Positions 7,834 through 17,530 are shown, counted from the stretch's first letter. The stretch: 39,460 nucleotides of DNA from Verrucomicrobiota bacterium (GCA_016209525.1 JACQWK010000147.1:1-39460), one strand, 5' to 3'. Numbers and translations are program-made. The notes: generated by a model from the sequence alone, not told the origin.

Positions 7834-9403
7834 CCTTACCTCCCGCGGAGCTTCGCCCCAGAGAACCGCCGGCGGCGCCTCTGAGAACCGGACGGAGAAC
7901 GCTTCGTTCTGTAACAGCCGAGGTGACGAGGCTCTAACATGCAAATCCGAAATCCGAAATCCGAAACCCGAAGTCAGTCAGAGCCTCCTTACCTCGGCTG
8001 CTGCGATTTCCCAAATCGGCTCTGAAGTCGCCCCGGGGCGATTCACGCTTGATGGCAGTGATGCGTTGGAAGAACGCCTTGCCAGCCTCTGCGCGCGCGT
8101 CCGGGACGGGCTCAAGTGGATCGTTCCCTCGGACCGACTTGAGGCTGTATTGCTGGGTGGAGGATACGGACGAGGCGAGGGCGGCGTGCTCAGAACGGCC
8201 GATGGCGATCTCCCATACAACGACCTGGAGTTCTATGTCTTTGTGAGGGGCAATTCATGGCTCAACGAGCGCCGATGGTCGGACGCTTTGCGCCGGGCCG
8301 CGGACGAATGGTCGTCCGAGGCCGGCGTCCACATCGAACTGAAAATCCTTTCCTTGGCCAAGTTGCGGCGATGCGCCGTCAGCATGTTTTACTACGATCT
8401 GCTCGCAGGACATCGCTGGGTCATCGGCGAGGAGGAATTGCTGGTTGGTTGCGAACATCATCGCTCGGCCGAACGGATTCCGTTGTCGGAGGCAACGCGG
8501 CTTCTGATGAACCGGTTTACAGGAGTCTTGTTTGCCCGGGATAAACTGCGGCGGAACGAATTCACGCCTGAAGCTCATGATTTCATCGTGCGGAATTTGG
8601 CCAAGGCCAAACTGGCCTTAGGAGACGCGGTGCTGGCCGCGTTCGGCCAGTACCATTGGAGTTGCCGGGAGCGGCATCGGCGTCTTGCGCAGTTGCTGAC
8701 GAAGCCTCAGGAAAGGCGAAGTTTCCTTCCCCCTCATCCCGGCCCACTCCCGAGGGGAGAGGGAGAATCGCTCGCTGCGGTTCGGCCCGTCGAGCCTGAG
8801 CGGTCTTTCGAGAGCCGGGCGACGCCGTTCCCTCTCCCTGAGGGAGAGGGCCAGGGTGAGGAGGAACGCGACGTCCGAAGCTCAAGCGGCATAGGCCATC
8901 CCAGTGACTTCTCGGTCGGCCCGGCCACGTCCTTGCCGTGGTTAGACGACATTCTACTCCACCACTGGACCGGGCTCGATTTCAAACTGCATCCGCGATT
9001 CACCGCGGAATCCTTCCAAGCCCTGGGTGACCAGTGCGCCGAAGTCTCGGCGTTAGGTTGTGAAATCTGGCTCTGGCTGGAGACGAAAAGACTGCGAAAG
9101 CCTTTCGACGGGATCAGAAGTTATGTGCTGAGTGGAATCGACAAGTGCCCGGAGACCGGCCGATTTCGAAACCGGCTGGTGAGCGCAAAGCTTTTCGGCC
9201 CGCAAATCTTGTTTCACCCCAAGTCCGCGCGTTATCCCCGCGAACGGCTCTTGAATTCTCTCCCTCTGTTGCTTTGGGAGCCAGCGGCGCTCGGTGATTC
9301 CGTCCTGCTCAGCTTGATCCAGACTGAACTAGGCACGCGAGGAACTGCGTATGGAGAACTAGTCCGAGCATACCAGACATTATGGAGCCGGTTAAACTCC
9401 TGA
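7814..9403 (+). CDS. nucleotidyltransferase-like protein of unknown role
   Basis: About 529 residues from the ATG at 7814; an earlier in-frame start at 7724 would overlap the glycosyltransferase gene further, and a later one is possible. The motif LLGGGYGRGEGG followed by YNDLEFYVFV resembles the G-[GS]-x-x-R-G-E...D/E strand of minimal nucleotidyltransferase folds, so the call is by motif only. The first 60 residues are low-complexity (repeat-derived, including an AAATCCGAAATCCG run), so the true start may lie nearer residue 75. Around residue 310 an in-frame palindromic repeat (8732-8861) inserts about 45 residues rich in Pro, Gly and Glu. Being next to the glycosyltransferase suggests a glycan-related job. 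Confidence 0.6.
   Translation: MPAELRNLTSRGASPQRTAGGASENRTENASFCNSRGDEALTCKSEIRNPKPEVSQSLLTSAAAISQIGSEVAPGRFTLDGSDALEERLASLCARVRDGLKWIVPSDRLEAVLLGGGYGRGEGGVLRTADGDLPYNDLEFYVFVRGNSWLNERRWSDALRRAADEWSSEAGVHIELKILSLAKLRRCAVSMFYYDLLAGHRWVIGEEELLVGCEHHRSAERIPLSEATRLLMNRFTGVLFARDKLRRNEFTPEAHDFIVRNLAKAKLALGDAVLAAFGQYHWSCRERHRRLAQLLTKPQERRSFLPPHPGPLPRGEGESLAAVRPVEPERSFESRATPFPLPEGEGQGEEERDVRSSSGIGHPSDFSVGPATSLPWLDDILLHHWTGLDFKLHPRFTAESFQALGDQCAEVSALGCEIWLWLETKRLRKPFDGIRSYVLSGIDKCPETGRFRNRLVSAKLFGPQILFHPKSARYPRERLLNSLPLLLWEPAALGDSVLLSLIQTELGTRGTAYGELVRAYQTLWSRLNS
8732..8861. repeat. in-frame palindromic repeat inside the nucleotidyltransferase-like gene
   Basis: The outer arms 8732-8744 (CCTCATCCCGGCC) and 8849-8861 match as reverse complements at 11 of 13 positions. 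Within it, 8830-8838 (CCCTCTCCC) and 8842-8850 form a perfect 9-bp hairpin with a 3-nt loop. The segment is translated in frame as a Pro/Gly/Glu-rich insert flanked by sequence that looks like normal protein on both sides. Confidence 0.78.
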
Positions 9404-9414
9404 GAATGGTCGGA

Positions 9415-9597
9415 CTATCCCTCCGCTGTCCGACGTTTTCCCCCAAACACTTCGCCTAAACGTCTGAGCGTTTTTCGATCGTCGGCTTGTTTTTCCGGCG
9501 TGTCCTCTTGCAGGTCTTCACTCAAAAACTTCAGCACAGCTCGTCGCTGCTCCAACGGCAAAGTCTTGATCTGTTCGATGATCTCTTGAGCACTCAT
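9415..9597 (-). CDS. small conserved protein, paralogue of 37702-37884
   Basis: About 60 residues, starting MSAQEIIEQIKTLPLEQRRA. It is closely similar along its length to the protein at 37702-37884 (starting MNAQEIIEEIKTLPMEERRA). The start at 9597 was chosen to match that paralogue; an ATG three codons earlier (9606) is also possible. It is two-helix, highly charged and without Cys or signal. The AQEII...LP.EERR..LKFL pattern resembles the N-terminal part of small antitoxin-like or DUF2281-type proteins, but no toxin gene is adjacent. Function unknown. Confidence 0.7.
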   Translation of the reverse strand: MSAQEIIEQIKTLPLEQRRAVLKFLSEDLQEDTPEKQADDRKTLRRLGEVFGGKRRTAEG

Positions 9598-9615
9598 ATT
9601 GGCCATTTCTATGTT

Positions 9616-9870
9616 TCATTCGTGATGCGTTCTGGAATTGGCACCGCGTCCGGGAGTTGATGGAGGGACCATCTCAGGATCAACCCACGGCGTGCTCGAA
9701 TGAACGGCCAGCCGGAGCAGCGCCGGGACGGAAATGTCCTGATGACAGGCAGGACACCTGATATTCGTCCCTCTCTGGCTGGTTTCGCAGGCGAGGTGCT
9801 GCCCACAAGAAGGACAGTCGAATTTGAAATCGGTCAGGCCGATGGAGTCTTGAGGTGTCATCGGGGTCAT
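9616..9870 (-). CDS. small zinc-ribbon protein
   Basis: 84 residues. Two CxxC knuckles (CPSCGQHLACE and IRCPACHQDISVP) make a zinc ribbon like those of MJ0042/zf-ribbon proteins that bind nucleic acid or protein. The ATG at 9870 overlaps the stop of the upstream WEGP gene as ATGA, so translation is probably coupled; this decides the start over a longer in-frame option at 9945. A damaged paralogue lacking the first knuckle lies at 38066-38223. Function unknown. Confidence 0.7.
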   Translation of the reverse strand: MTPMTPQDSIGLTDFKFDCPSCGQHLACETSQRGTNIRCPACHQDISVPALLRLAVHSSTPWVDPEMVPPSTPGRGANSRTHHE

Positions 9871-10127
9871 TTGTGCCCTTTTGCTACGGGCCGGTACACT
9901 TTGTTGAGAAACGAGCCGGCACGAAAGCCCGTCGGCCCCTCCCACAGCCGATAACTCGAGTCTTCGTTTTCGACGTAATCTCCGTACATGGCAGGTTCAT
10001 CGGTCTTCAACCGGCGGAACCGGACTTGTGCGCTCCCGCTCAGACTAGTGACCAGTTCGGTCGGCGATGACGCTAATCTCCTCTGTCTGGTCTTTTGGCT
10101 TTGAATCGTTGCTGCTTTGTTTGACAT
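9867..10127 (-). CDS. WEGP-motif small protein, copy 1
   Basis: 86 residues. The C-terminal half (VRFRRLK...GDYVE...LWEGPTGFRAGSF...VYRP) is clearly homologous to the protein encoded at 16444-16716, sharing RFRRLK, GD[YF]V, WEGPxGFRAGSF and a tyrosine-arginine ending. No Cys, no signal and no known domain that I recognise; the compact aromatic/glycine pattern suggests a small beta fold. Its stop overlaps the next gene by 4 bases (ATGA). The start at 10127 is chosen because upstream codons overlap the membrane-protein gene at 10144. Confidence 0.72.
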   Translation of the reverse strand: MSNKAATIQSQKTRQRRLASSPTELVTSLSGSAQVRFRRLKTDEPAMYGDYVENEDSSYRLWEGPTGFRAGSFLNKVYRPVAKGHK

Positions 10128-10143
10128 ATCTTCAAAATGCCTT

Positions 10144-10386
10144 TCAGCTCTCCTTCTGTGAGCACGCTTCCGCGCGCTCGGTTGTGGGTTGGTTCCGCAA
10201 AAAGTCACGGACCTGACGCAGTCGGCGCTTGACTCGCTCTGATCCCATCGCAAGAAGAGCGAAACCGGAAGGGACCAGGACCAGCGCAAGTCCCAGGAGG
10301 CCTGCCATGGCAAAGCCAAGGGCCACCGCCGTTCCGCCGGCCGCGGCTATGATGACACGTTTGATTTTCTTAGTGCGGCCAGGCAT
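10144..10386 (-). CDS. small two-helix membrane protein (PGPGW-like)
   Basis: 80 residues. A basic N-terminus (PGRTKKIKR) leads into two adjoining hydrophobic helices separated by LVLVPSGFALLA, then a strongly basic amphipathic tail. This is the layout of the putative transmembrane PGPGW family, although the PGPGW turn itself is degenerate (VPSGF). A paralogue, truncated by the window edge, is at 39285-39460. The gene lies one base after NfeD in the same direction. Probably an inner-membrane protein of unknown role. Confidence 0.7.
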   Translation of the reverse strand: MPGRTKKIKRVIIAAAGGTAVALGFAMAGLLGLALVLVPSGFALLAMGSERVKRRLRQVRDFLRNQPTTERAEACSQKES

Positions 10387-10387
10387 G

Positions 10388-10843
10388 TTAGACCTCTCTC
10401 ACGATGACCCGCATTCCCTCCACGGCCACGACTTTGAGCGACGCGCCCCGGTCAATGAGCGCGCTCTCAGAGATGACATCGACTCGCTGGCCGTTGATGA
10501 AAGCGGCCCCCGATGGCCGCAATTGAGTTATGGCCACGCCCGTGCGGTGCAGCAAGTCCGGCTTCGACACGCTGGCTTCGCCGGCTGCGCCCCGTGAAGC
10601 AAACAGTCTGGCCATGCGGCTTTCGGGAAAGAATTTCAGCCAGCATAGGCCGCCAATCATGAGGCCAACCAGCACTCCACCGAGAATTACATTACCATCC
10701 CGGTACCCCAATTCCTTGTAGCCGATGATCACCGCCGTCGCCAAGCAAAGCAGTCCGGCCATCCCGGTGACCATCCCGGGCAGAAAAGTCTCCAAGAACA
10801 TCAAGATCGCTCCCAGAACTAAAAGTGTGATGATAAGAGTCAT
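10388..10843 (-). CDS. NfeD-family membrane protein
   Basis: 151 residues. Three or so hydrophobic helices in residues 1-70 are followed by a C-terminal OB-fold domain (residues 90-151, LLHRTGVAITQLRPSGAAFINGQRVDVISE...VVAVEGMRVIVREV) typical of NfeD. NfeD proteins usually pair with SPFH/stomatin proteins or carry a ClpP-class protease domain; this is the short form without protease, and no stomatin gene is next to it here. First gene of the minus-strand run 10843-9415. Confidence 0.82.
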   Translation of the reverse strand: MTLIITLLVLGAILMFLETFLPGMVTGMAGLLCLATAVIIGYKELGYRDGNVILGGVLVGLMIGGLCWLKFFPESRMARLFASRGAAGEASVSKPDLLHRTGVAITQLRPSGAAFINGQRVDVISESALIDRGASLKVVAVEGMRVIVREV

Positions 10844-10951
10844 AGCGGTTGCAATGTCGGCGGTAGCCCGGGGTCAGGTTTCAAAGGTTTGGGCGAGCTG
10901 AATGCCGAGCGCTTTCGGAGCACAAGATTGGCCCAGCAAACTGCCACTCGA

Positions 10952-11146
10952 TCAACTCTCCACAAATCGCACCAACCGCATGAACAACCTGACAGGCCAT
11001 GCTTTCTCCTGCCGTGGATTTGCTTTTCTGGTTGAGAGCGTCAGCTTCCGATTGTGCTCCAACTCGTGGTGGCAGCGGGGACACGCGTCCGCGTACATGA
11101 AATTGCCAAGCTTGACATGACAGTGAGGGCATTTTGACCGGTTCAT
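10952..11146 (-). CDS. small double-CxxC zinc-ribbon protein
   Basis: 64 residues. CPHCHVKLG and CPRCHHEL form a zinc ribbon, followed by a basic stretch and a C-terminal amphipathic segment (WPVRLFMRLVRFVES). The start at 11146 places the first knuckle at residue 6; longer in-frame starts run into repeat sequence. Probably a nucleic-acid or membrane-associated small protein. About 100 bp upstream of NfeD and likely in the same transcription direction. Confidence 0.65.
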   Translation of the reverse strand: MNRSKCPHCHVKLGNFMYADACPRCHHELEHNRKLTLSTRKANPRQEKAWPVRLFMRLVRFVES

Positions 11147-11175
11147 TTTAAGTCTTTCTATCGGTAGTTTTCCGT

Positions 11176-11304
11176 TTAGCTGGCGCTGTGCCAGTCCGAG
11201 GCCAAAAGTCCGGGTGCTCAGCAGCAACGAGTTGGGATTGGGGCCTCCGGGACGCCTTCCCACCAAGTGGCCAGCGGGAACTCGGTTGTGGGCAGTGGCT
11301 GGCC
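11176..11304 (+). repeat. 129-nt dispersed repeat, copy A
   Basis: One of three copies (also 14799-14927 and 38818-38946) that align end to end without gaps. The first 19 bases, TTAGCTGGCGCTGTGCCAG, are identical in all three and contain a CTGGC-loop-GCCAG hairpin. Downstream, the pattern AGnnGnAAnnAGTTnGGA and the region around GGAAnnC are also shared. No protein is encoded. The 370-bp gap 11147-11516 otherwise holds only the upstream region of the RRM gene. The sequence could be a structured RNA (for example an IS605-type omega/HEARO-like RNA) or a MITE; neither can be confirmed by eye. Confidence 0.85.
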
Positions 11305-11516
11305 AGCAGGTCTGCGGTGGAAACGGGGTGATGCGATTTATTGGAATAGTGTTTGCATACGCTTCGCCCTCGCGTACGCTCACATCAGTTTTTAGACGAC
11401 CAGCCGCTTTCAAGGCATGGAAGATCCTCAGTTGAATTTTATTCAGTGACGATTTGAAACTCGATGTTCGGGAACAGTCTGGGAAGGAGCCGTAGGTCTA
11501 AAGCACAAGAATCATC

Positions 11517-11822
11517 ATGAGCACAAAACTATACGTCGGGAATCTTTCCTTTGACGTCACCGAAAGCGACCTCCGGGAAATGCTTTCACAACACGGTCCG
11601 GTGAACGAGATCAACGTCATCATGGATAAAATGTCCGGGCGGCCTCGCGGCTTCGCCTTCGTCACCATGAACACCCAGGAAGGGGCTGATGCAGCCATTC
11701 AGAAACTCAATGGCACGGAATGGAAGGGTCGCGCCCTGACGGTCAATGAAGCGCGTCCGCGCGAAGAACGTTCGGGTGGCGGCCGCGGTTACGGTGGCGG
11801 AGGCCGTTCCAATCGTTATTGA
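11517..11822 (+). CDS. RRM-domain RNA-binding protein
   Basis: 101 residues. A single RNA recognition motif has RNP2 (KLYVGNLSF, residues 4-12) and RNP1 (RGFAFVTM, residues 44-51), each with the aromatic residues that stack on RNA bases. It is followed by a short glycine/arginine-rich tail (residues 85-101). This is the standard layout of bacterial Rbp proteins, often cold-inducible RNA chaperones. The first ATG at 11517 is directly in front of RNP2. The long AT-richer leader upstream may carry regulation, but no motif is certain. Confidence 0.9.
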   Translation: MSTKLYVGNLSFDVTESDLREMLSQHGPVNEINVIMDKMSGRPRGFAFVTMNTQEGADAAIQKLNGTEWKGRALTVNEARPREERSGGGRGYGGGGRSNRY

Positions 11823-11888
11823 ACAGCCCGGCTGGGTTGGCCGATGCGACGGGCTTCTGTCGAAGGGGAGCCCGCTCGCTCTACTCCT

Positions 11889-12296
11889 ATGACAAACGAA
11901 TCAAACACGACCGAACTGAAAACGCGGCAGCATGATTTCGAACGCGTTTTGTCCCGCGAATCATTCAAAGGACTCAAAGCCATCCTCGACAGACTCGCTT
12001 CCGATCGGGAAGCACTCTGCGGCCAGGTGGACGGCGCGAATTCTTACGAGGAGCTTCTGGCCACGCTTGGTTATCGAATCACTTTGACCAGGCAAATCCA
12101 CGTGCAAGATGCTTATTCCCGTGTGGGTCGAGCCGGCGGGATCAAGGCCGTTCTGCCTTTTCACGACATTCCAACGCACAGTTCCTTCCCTACGCTTGTC
12201 AACTTCGATTCCACCGTCACCACTACCCCCAAATCCGCAGAGTTCTTCAACGAAATGCTGGCCGCCCTTAAAACGCAATTGCGGGCGCAGCATTAA
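11889..12296 (+). CDS. hypothetical protein
   Basis: 135 residues from the ATG at 11889; an in-frame start at 11844 adds a GC-rich stretch directly after the RRM gene and is less likely. The N-terminal half is helical and charged. The second half (RQIHVQDAYSRVGRAGGIKAVLPFHDIPTHSSF) carries a run of aromatic and His residues. No family recognised. It follows the RRM gene by 66 bases in the same direction, so the two may be co-transcribed. Confidence 0.65.
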   Translation: MTNESNTTELKTRQHDFERVLSRESFKGLKAILDRLASDREALCGQVDGANSYEELLATLGYRITLTRQIHVQDAYSRVGRAGGIKAVLPFHDIPTHSSFPTLVNFDSTVTTTPKSAEFFNEMLAALKTQLRAQH

Positions 12297-12447
12297 TTCG
12301 GGGCGTCCAAGTCAAACGACCGGCGTGGGCATCATTTCCATGCGCCCGGGCAAAGACAAGCTGACGCATCGGCGTGATGGCGTGGCTGTTCGCGCTAATC
12401 CTCACGCGGGGGGGAATCTTTCGTCACGCAAGAACACTCGATTTTTA

Positions 12448-12741
12448 CTATCCGAGTTTTTCTTCGACCAACTGGCTCAAATGGTTTCTGATCTCAATGG
12501 TTGCGCGATCATGAACAGCGCCGGAACGCTGAAACCAGCGGCGCAGCCCCGGACGCAATGCTGGCAAGAGGAGATGTTCAATCGTCTCATGCACTCTTGC
12601 GGAGTGAGGCCCTTCAAGCATTTGAAACAAATCATGCGCAGCGAGCAAAGCACGGACTTGCCGCTGTTCATCGGAAGAATCGTCCGCTTTGGCCAAGTTG
12701 CTGTCGTAACATTGCTGCAATTGTGGGTCGGTGAAGGTCAC
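12448..12741 (-). CDS. hypothetical helical protein
   Basis: 97 residues from a GTG at 12741, supported by a GAGGA ribosome-binding sequence six bases upstream. Predicted all-helical and soluble, with no Cys-pair or metal motif and no family that I recognise. Codon use looks like its neighbours. It lies between the end of the 11889 gene and the groEL end, convergent with the former. Confidence 0.6.
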   Translation of the reverse strand: MTFTDPQLQQCYDSNLAKADDSSDEQRQVRALLAAHDLFQMLEGPHSARVHETIEHLLLPALRPGLRRWFQRSGAVHDRATIEIRNHLSQLVEEKLG

Positions 12742-12831
12742 AGTTTATCCTCGTTCCAACGAACAAGGGTCAGCGGCGCCGGGCTAATGGCATCAGCCTT
12801 TCACCGCAACGACGGTTATTTTTGAAAGCAT

Positions 12832-14765
<1,934 letters not shown>

Positions 14766-14798
14766 AGTTGGTTTTCCTTTGCTATTTCGACCTAACCG

Positions 14799-14927
14799 TT
14801 AGCTGGCGCTGTGCCAGGGCGCGGGCAACGGTTCGCGGGCTGAGCGGCAACCAGTTGGGACTGGGCCAACCGGGATTCTTCGCTGCCAGGTGGCTTGTGG
14901 GAATCCACGGGTGCGCAGTGACGAACC
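14799..14927 (+). repeat. 129-nt dispersed repeat, copy B, upstream of groES
   Basis: Aligns gap-free with copies A and C from TTAGCTGGCGCTGTGCCAG onward. It occupies the place where the groES promoter or leader would be expected, in the opposite orientation to groES. Its right end (14927) is six bases from the decayed SagB-type gene copy. Confidence 0.85.
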
Positions 14928-14932
14928 ACTTT

Positions 14933-15245
14933 CACTTGGTTCTGTACAAAAGGAGCCGCAACGCTTTCCGGGGTTTTACTCGCGAAACCGTGGGTGTCTT
15001 GCTTGAGTTATCGCTTGGGCACTCGGCCTGGAAATCCATTGCTGAAAACTCGTGGGCCTTGCGGATGAATATCGGAGTTTTCCAGGCAGGAGTTCCATGG
15101 AACGCCAAACCGATTGAGCAAGGCGCAGGTGGACTGGGAGATCATTTCGTGCGTGGCGGAGGCGCCGGCGAAACCCCAGCCTCTGGGAAGAGGCGTTTGC
15201 TGTTCCCGTCCGTCCTGGCTTACCCGGCAAAACGGGGCCGCTTAA
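14933..15245 (+). pseudogene. decayed, internally deleted copy of the SagB-type nitroreductase gene
   Basis: 14933-15070 aligns without gaps to 35840-35977 of the intact gene (shared protein stretches such as RSRNAF, TRET, LELSLG and SAWKSI). From about 15071 the sequence jumps to the equivalent of about 36505 (offset change 527 bases, not a multiple of three), matching the stretch AACGCCAAACCGATTGAGC and GGGAGATCATTTCG of the intact gene. It fades out by about 15245. Both ends of the gene are missing and the second half is out of frame, so it cannot encode the enzyme. The remainder of 14766-15320 holds repeat copy B and no other gene. Confidence 0.85.
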
Positions 15246-15320
15246 AGCGCCGACGCCCCAATCCAGAAACCGTGCCGCGCACGACTCAGTCGAGTGTCGG
15301 CGTGGTCCGAGCCGCTGCCT

Positions 15321-15986
15321 TCAGCTCCCGCCTGTTCGAATGCGGTAAACGCAGCGACGGGCGCTGGCCACCATGTGCTCCGCTCTCTCGATGGCGGCGC
15401 CCTCGCCCAGAATGGCGCGGAAGACTTCCATTTCCGCATCGCAGAGCTTGGGGCACACATTGGCCGCTGCGGAGATCGGGCAGTGGTTCTCGATCAGCAG
15501 GAACGAACCGTCAGGCTGGCGCTGCACTTCGGCCATGAAGCCTTCTTCGTTGCGGATTGAAACCAGCGCCTCCAAGCGCGCTCGGAGAGAGGAGCGCACG
15601 GGGATGCGTGAGCGGTAGTCCGCAATCTGCCGTTGGGCGCATCGGGTCACCAAACGCTGGACGCCCTCTCCGCCGAAGGTCTGGTCGGCCGCGTTCAGCA
15701 AATTCACGGTCAAGCCCGCATGAGCGTCGGGAAAATGGGACCCGGCGGCCGGCGTCAGGCACCACATCTTGGCGGGCCGCCCGATTGGGCGTTGCTCTTC
15801 CTGGTAGGTCACCAGTCCCTTGGCGCGCAGGGCGTAGAGGTGTTGGCGGACGGCCATGGCTGAAATGCCCAGTTGGGCAGCCAGGGATTCCGAATCGCTC
15901 GGCCCCTGCTGCTTGAGCAGACGCGGGATCGCCTGCCGATTCGGAACCAGCGGTGATTTCTTGCGGACAGCACCGCGTTTCTTCAT
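15321..15986 (-). CDS. SufR-like winged-helix iron-sulfur regulator
   Basis: 221 residues. An N-terminal helix-turn-helix (SESLAAQLGISAMAVRQHLYALRAKG) is followed by the wing GRPAKMWCLT. The C-terminal part has ENHCPISAAANVC, PKLC and a final ARRCVYRI, the Cys arrangement of SufR/DeoR-type regulators that carry an Fe-S cluster. Such proteins repress Fe-S assembly or redox genes while the cluster is present. It is divergent from the ferredoxin operon, whose shared promoter region holds matching palindromes at 16037 and 16094. Whether this member binds a cluster is inferred from the Cys pattern. ATG at 15986. Confidence 0.8.
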   Translation of the reverse strand: MKKRGAVRKKSPLVPNRQAIPRLLKQQGPSDSESLAAQLGISAMAVRQHLYALRAKGLVTYQEEQRPIGRPAKMWCLTPAAGSHFPDAHAGLTVNLLNAADQTFGGEGVQRLVTRCAQRQIADYRSRIPVRSSLRARLEALVSIRNEEGFMAEVQRQPDGSFLLIENHCPISAAANVCPKLCDAEMEVFRAILGEGAAIERAEHMVASARRCVYRIRTGGS

Positions 15987-16036
15987 GCGGGTGAGCTTAC
16001 GGCAAACCTGTTCGGAAGGCCAGCCGCATCAGCGAT

Positions 16037-16121
16037 TTCTTTCTAAAGAAACAACTTTTGCAAACCGCTTGCCGAACACAACTGGGCCGCCTATTCTTTC
16101 ATAAGAAAGTGCTTTCGAAAG
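16037..16121. promoter_or_regulatory. candidate operators in the divergent promoter
   Basis: Two near-identical palindromic sites, TTCTTTCTAAAGAA (16037-16050) and TTCTTTCATAAGAA (16094-16107), share the form TTCTT-N4-AAGAA. Their centres are 57 bp apart. A third palindrome, CTTTCGAAAG, lies at 16112-16121. The sites sit between the SufR-like regulator (start 15986) and the ferredoxin (start 16188). This is the position expected for auto-control and operon control, although the known cyanobacterial SufR site (CAAC-N6-GTTG) is different. Confidence 0.6.
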
Positions 16122-16187
16122 TCGGGCATGCGACGCCGAGCCGGCTGAGATGACCTGAGCCCGAGTGCAAGAGACGAACGAGAGCTT

Positions 16188-16430
16188 ATGGCCGACATTG
16201 CGAATAAATACGCGGAAAACGTCGCCGGAAAATTTTACGTCGATAACCAGTGCATCGACTGCGATCTGTGCCGGGAAACCGCACCGGCCAATTTCACGCG
16301 TAGCGACGACGGCGGTTATTCCTACGTTTTTAAACAACCCACCACGCCGGAGGAAGAAGCCCAATGCCGGGAGGCGATGGAGGGATGCCCGGTCGAAGCG
16401 ATCGGAACAAACGGCGAAGGCCAAGCGTGA
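16188..16430 (+). CDS. single-cluster [4Fe-4S] ferredoxin
   Basis: 80 residues. Three cysteines in CIDCDLC plus Cys-Pro in MEGCPVEAIG give the four ligands of one [4Fe-4S] cluster, with an extra Cys in EAQCREAM between. This matches short ferredoxins of the Fer4_13/Fer4_15 kind. It probably carries electrons for the 2-oxoacid oxidoreductase encoded downstream. First gene of the plus-strand run to 21736. ATG at 16188. Confidence 0.88.
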   Translation: MADIANKYAENVAGKFYVDNQCIDCDLCRETAPANFTRSDDGGYSYVFKQPTTPEEEAQCREAMEGCPVEAIGTNGEGQA

Positions 16431-16443
16431 TCGAACCAGGATA

Positions 16444-16716
16444 ATGAACTGCGCAGCCAAACCAAGGCAGCGAACGGGTGAACCAGAAGCACCCGCGAGA
16501 GCCAGTGTTCCGAAACGCTTTCGGCGTTTGAAATGGAATGAAGTGGTGTGGCAGGGCGACTTCGTCGCGGACAAGCGCCTTGGGCTTCAACCGTGGGAAG
16601 GGCCGGGCGGATTCCGAGCCGGCTCGTTTGCGAGACCAATTTACCGGCGCGAGGAAACCACAAGGTTCCGAGCGACCTCAACCAAAAAAACAAAACAAAA
16701 CGCAAAACGTCAATGA
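16444..16716 (+). CDS. WEGP-motif small protein, copy 2
   Basis: 90 residues. It has the same core as the protein at 9867-10127: RFRRLK, GDFV and WEGPGGFRAGSF followed by IYRR. Its N-terminus carries GEPEAPARAS, a stretch echoed by repeat sequence at 17041. The tail is lysine- and threonine-rich. No known domain. It sits between the ferredoxin and the glutaredoxin and its TGA overlaps the glutaredoxin ATG (ATGA), so it is almost certainly translated and coupled. A role in the redox operon is inferred from position only. Confidence 0.7.
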   Translation: MNCAAKPRQRTGEPEAPARASVPKRFRRLKWNEVVWQGDFVADKRLGLQPWEGPGGFRAGSFARPIYRREETTRFRATSTKKTKQNAKRQ

Positions 16717-17027
16717 ACCCACCAAAAATCATCGCCTACTTGAAACCCTCCTGCGGTTGGAGCCAGGGCGTGCGCGCTATCATGCGCAAATACAATCTGG
16801 CATTCGCAGATCGCGACATCATCAACAAGCCGTCACTCTACGCGGAGATGATTGAGAAGAGCGGGCAAAGCCTTTCGCCCTGTGTCGAAATCAACGGGCA
16901 CATGCTGGCCGATGTCAGCGGGGACGAAGTGGAAGCCTACCTGATCAAAGCAGGACTGGTGCAGGCGACCACCGCCGTCGCCGACGCGCCGACCAATCAG
17001 GCCTGTGACGCGCATCACCATGAATAA
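16713..17027 (+). CDS. glutaredoxin-like protein with CGWS active site
   Basis: 104 residues. The glutaredoxin fold starts [19 protein letters not shown], with a CGWS active site (one active Cys followed by Gly-Trp-Ser, so monothiol). It continues with [18 protein letters not shown] and the cis-Pro region [17 protein letters not shown]. Monothiol glutaredoxins often deliver or store Fe-S clusters, which fits the Fe-S proteins around it. The ATG at 16713 is inside the upstream stop. The C-terminus has extra His residues (CDAHHHE). Confidence 0.86.
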   Translation: MNPPKIIAYLKPSCGWSQGVRAIMRKYNLAFADRDIINKPSLYAEMIEKSGQSLSPCVEINGHMLADVSGDEVEAYLIKAGLVQATTAVADAPTNQACDAHHHE

Positions 17028-17090
17028 TAATGCCCGACAGGAGCCAGAGGCTCCGGCTCGTTCAGCAACCGTCGAACCGACCCAAGCATT

Positions 17091-17399
17091 ATGCCAAAGC
17101 TCATCAAAATCGCGGCAGCCAAGGACGTGCCGCCTGGCGAGGCCGCTGCCTTCGATCTGGAAGGCCAAAGAATCGCCCTGTTCAACGTGGAAGGAACTTT
17201 CTATGCCATTGGCGACACCTGCACTCATCGCGGCGGGCCGCTCTCGGAAGGGTCGGTCGCAGGAACGGCCGTCACCTGCCCATGGCATGGCGCGGATTTC
17301 GATCTGAAAACGGGCACCGCCTTGGGGCCGCCCGCGACGCAGGGAGTTCCGAGCTTTCGGGTCGTGATCGAGGGCGGCGATGTGAAAATCGAGATTTAG
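17091..17399 (+). CDS. Rieske [2Fe-2S] ferredoxin
   Basis: 102 residues. The Rieske ligands are in CTHRGGPL and CPWHGADFD, each giving one Cys and one His. It resembles the small ferredoxins of dioxygenases and the NirD-type domain. It is cytoplasmic (no signal or anchor) and probably an electron carrier for a neighbour. ATG 17091. The short gap before it (17028-17090) contains repeat-like sequence echoing the 16480 region. Confidence 0.88.
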   Translation: MPKLIKIAAAKDVPPGEAAAFDLEGQRIALFNVEGTFYAIGDTCTHRGGPLSEGSVAGTAVTCPWHGADFDLKTGTALGPPATQGVPSFRVVIEGGDVKIEI

Positions 17400-17530
17400 C
17401 CCATTCGCCAGACAATGAAGAAGACGATCCTTCCGGGCCAACGTTGCGCGAGATTCAAAAGTATTTCGCCAAGCGAGCTCTCCGTCAGGAACCAACGAAC
17501 GATGGAAAAGAGCCACCTGGAGAAACTGTG

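Noticed and set aside
14766-14800. Possible CIRCE operator for groESL
   Set aside because: TTAGCACTC-N9-GAGTGCTAA or a near match was not found. The TTAGC seen at 14799 belongs to the dispersed repeat.
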